Assembly (NCBI GenBank): GCA_910577805.1
Contig: CAJTOE010000150.1
Span: 1 to 5,903, forward strand
Reading direction: 5' to 3'
Length of the DNA stretch: 5,903 nucleotides
Origin: an uncultured Oscillospiraceae bacterium
GTDB lineage: Bacteria; Bacillota; Clostridia; Oscillospirales; Oscillospiraceae
Every line of letters begins with the position of its first letter. Position 1 is the first letter of the stretch. Below the pieces are notes generated by a model. The model did no database searches and was not told where the DNA came from. It worked only from the letters and a program-made list of their open reading frames with translations. Positions 4,575 through 5,903 of this stretch are shown piece after piece. A program made the position numbers and the translations under genes.

Positions 4575-5903
4575 ATGGAACTGGAATGGGAACAGGGGCG
4601 GCGGTCTCCCCATACCGCCGCGGCGCTGGCCGGGACGTTCCTGGGCGCGGCGCTGGGAGCGGACTGCTTTCTGGCGGCGGATTACCTGATCGGCGGGATT
4701 CCCGCCTTACTCTGCGGAGCGGCAATTGCGTTCTGGGCAGTCAAGGGCGGGGTGTTGTTTGCCGACAGGAACAGCCAGGCCGTGGTGTTGCTGGCGCTCT
4801 TTCCGACACTTCTCTGGGGAATTTTTGTCAACCATTTGAGTTTCGCCCTCACTGCCGCTCCTGGCGATCCAGCAGGCATACAACAAGCGTTCCTCAGCCC
4901 GCTGTTCATCACAGGCGGTGCCGGCTATTGGTTTCAATTAGCCGGATTGTCAGCGGCATCTTTGGGTTCCTGGACTACCCTGTCCCGTGAGGTAAAGAAA
5001 GAGCAGGAATTCCTGAGGCGGGCCGCCCGGCCCTGTCAGCCCCCCCAGGAAGCGCCGCCTGCGGATCTGGAACTCTACCTGCCCAAGCACGCCTGGATAC
5101 GTCCCTGGCTCCTGCAAAGGCGCATCACCCAGGGGCTGTGGCTGACGGGTCTCTTTCTCCTCGTCTGGCTGCCGGATCTGCTTGGGCATGAGCAGGTCTT
5201 GTTCCGCGCCCTGTGCGGTATGGGGGCCAGTTTTTTGGTGATCGCCTCCCTGCCTGGACCCTCCGGGCATATTCTCGCGGCCCACAAGGTGATGTACGCC
5301 CGAAAGGATGGGCAGCTTTGGCTGATTGCCATGCAGCGCATCCAGGATACCGTGCTACATGTGCGGCTCTCAAAGCTGGCGCAGATATGGGACCGACTGC
5401 CGCAGAGCCAGCGGACCCGCTTTAAGGCGTCCATAGCCTCTCTGCTTTCAAAAGGAAATAACATCGCCGTTAAAATCAAAAGGCCCAGGCTGGAGGATCA
5501 AAACAAATGGAGATGGGTCATATCCAATGATGTGGGGCGCAAAGCCTCCATTCCAAAGCTCTATCCCAATTTCAGCCCGGTTCCCGGTGATACGGAACCG
5601 CTCAGAGAGGCTGTGCCAGTCTGGTGGCGCAATCCAATGATGACCCTGGTGATTACCGTACTCTGTCTGACGGTTGGCGTAAACATCGGACTGAAAGAGG
5701 AGCGTCAGGCTGCGCTCCTCCCGCCGGAATCTCCCCCAGCGGAGGACACTGTACCCGGCCCGGAGGATTCCGCATCTGTCACAGAATCCATCGCCCCCGA
5801 GGTCATGGGAGACTACTACTTAAACGGCCTGATCCTCCGGACGGACGATGCGTTTCAGGCGTCCACAACCCAGCTGGAGGATCAGGAGAACGGCCTCACC
5901 TAC
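4575..5903 (+). CDS. Multi-pass membrane protein with extracytoplasmic C-terminal part, 3' end outside the window
   Basis: The frame is open for 443 codons from ATG 4575 to the last base without a stop, so the gene is truncated by the window. Hydrophobic stretches suggest helices near 14-34, 38-56, 69-92 and 105-132. A charged, Pro-rich stretch follows (about 136-180), then helices near 187-205 and 208-228. A long soluble basic region comes next (about 230-350, with VRLSKLAQIWDRLPQSQRTR and an IAVKIKRPRLE strand), then a last helix (about 355-373), a Pro/Glu/Ser/Thr linker (about 380-412), and the start of an exported domain containing GDYYLNGLILRTDD. The order of membrane helices, soluble part, single helix, acidic Pro-rich linker and outside domain echoes the 877 gene. 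No catalytic motif or known transporter signature was recognised, so the function is unknown. Other-frame readings in 4459-5479 are shadows of this gene. Confidence 0.85.
   Translation, partial: MELEWEQGRRSPHTAAALAGTFLGAALGADCFLAADYLIGGIPALLCGAAIAFWAVKGGVLFADRNSQAVVLLALFPTLLWGIFVNHLSFALTAAPGDPAGIQQAFLSPLFITGGAGYWFQLAGLSAASLGSWTTLSREVKKEQEFLRRAARPCQPPQEAPPADLELYLPKHAWIRPWLLQRRITQGLWLTGLFLLVWLPDLLGHEQVLFRALCGMGASFLVIASLPGPSGHILAAHKVMYARKDGQLWLIAMQRIQDTVLHVRLSKLAQIWDRLPQSQRTRFKASIASLLSKGNNIAVKIKRPRLEDQNKWRWVISNDVGRKASIPKLYPNFSPVPGDTEPLREAVPVWWRNPMMTLVITVLCLTVGVNIGLKEERQAALLPPESPPAEDTVPGPEDSASVTESIAPEVMGDYYLNGLILRTDDAFQASTTQLEDQENGLTY

Noticed and set aside
4535..4990. 151-codon + strand frame over the start of the last gene
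   Set aside because: Its translation is Arg/Gly-rich without domain features, while the 4575 frame gives clear membrane helices, has GGAGG 8 bases upstream and stays open to the window end.

Overview
The window looks like a piece of a GC-rich Clostridia chromosome, most likely a gut Oscillospiraceae-type Firmicute. This is an inference from three things: strong AGGAGG-like ribosome binding sites before nearly every gene, high GC in most coding stretches (70% by hand count over 2281-2340), and the protein types, namely a DUF4367 anti-sigma-like protein, PH-like proteins and a Gram-positive style lipoprotein. All supported genes lie on the + strand. No tRNA, rRNA, CRISPR array, transposase or insertion sequence was seen.

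Layout. 2-763 encodes a single-pass membrane protein with a C-terminal DUF4367-like domain. Its ATG sits in an ATGA that could overlap the stop of an upstream gene, possibly a sigma factor lying outside the window. 877-2541 encodes a 554-residue membrane protein with two N-terminal helices, a PH-like cytosolic part, a third helix and two extracytoplasmic domains. 2569-3303 is one reading frame of a DUF1963/PDCD2-like protein, cut by a TAG that is followed at once by an in-frame ATG. 3319-3642 encodes a 107-residue stand-alone GRAM/PH-like protein. The 266 bases at 3643-3908 hold no intact gene; they contain a decayed coding fragment and several inverted repeats. 3909-4487 encodes a lipoprotein with a PsbP/DUF1795-like domain. 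4575 to the window end is an open frame of at least 443 codons for a multi-pass membrane protein whose extracytoplasmic C-terminal part runs off the window.

How the genes may work together. Four of the products are predicted to be at the membrane or outside it. Two of these combine cytosolic segments with an exported C-terminal domain behind a Pro/Ser/Thr/acidic linker. Two proteins carry PH-like folds, and two appear to carry the same PsbP/DUF1795-like fold. Taken together this suggests an envelope-associated accessory cluster, perhaps for sensing or surface maintenance, next to a sigma/anti-sigma pair. That is inference: no enzyme active site or known pathway marker is visible, and the cluster cannot be called a defined system from sequence alone.
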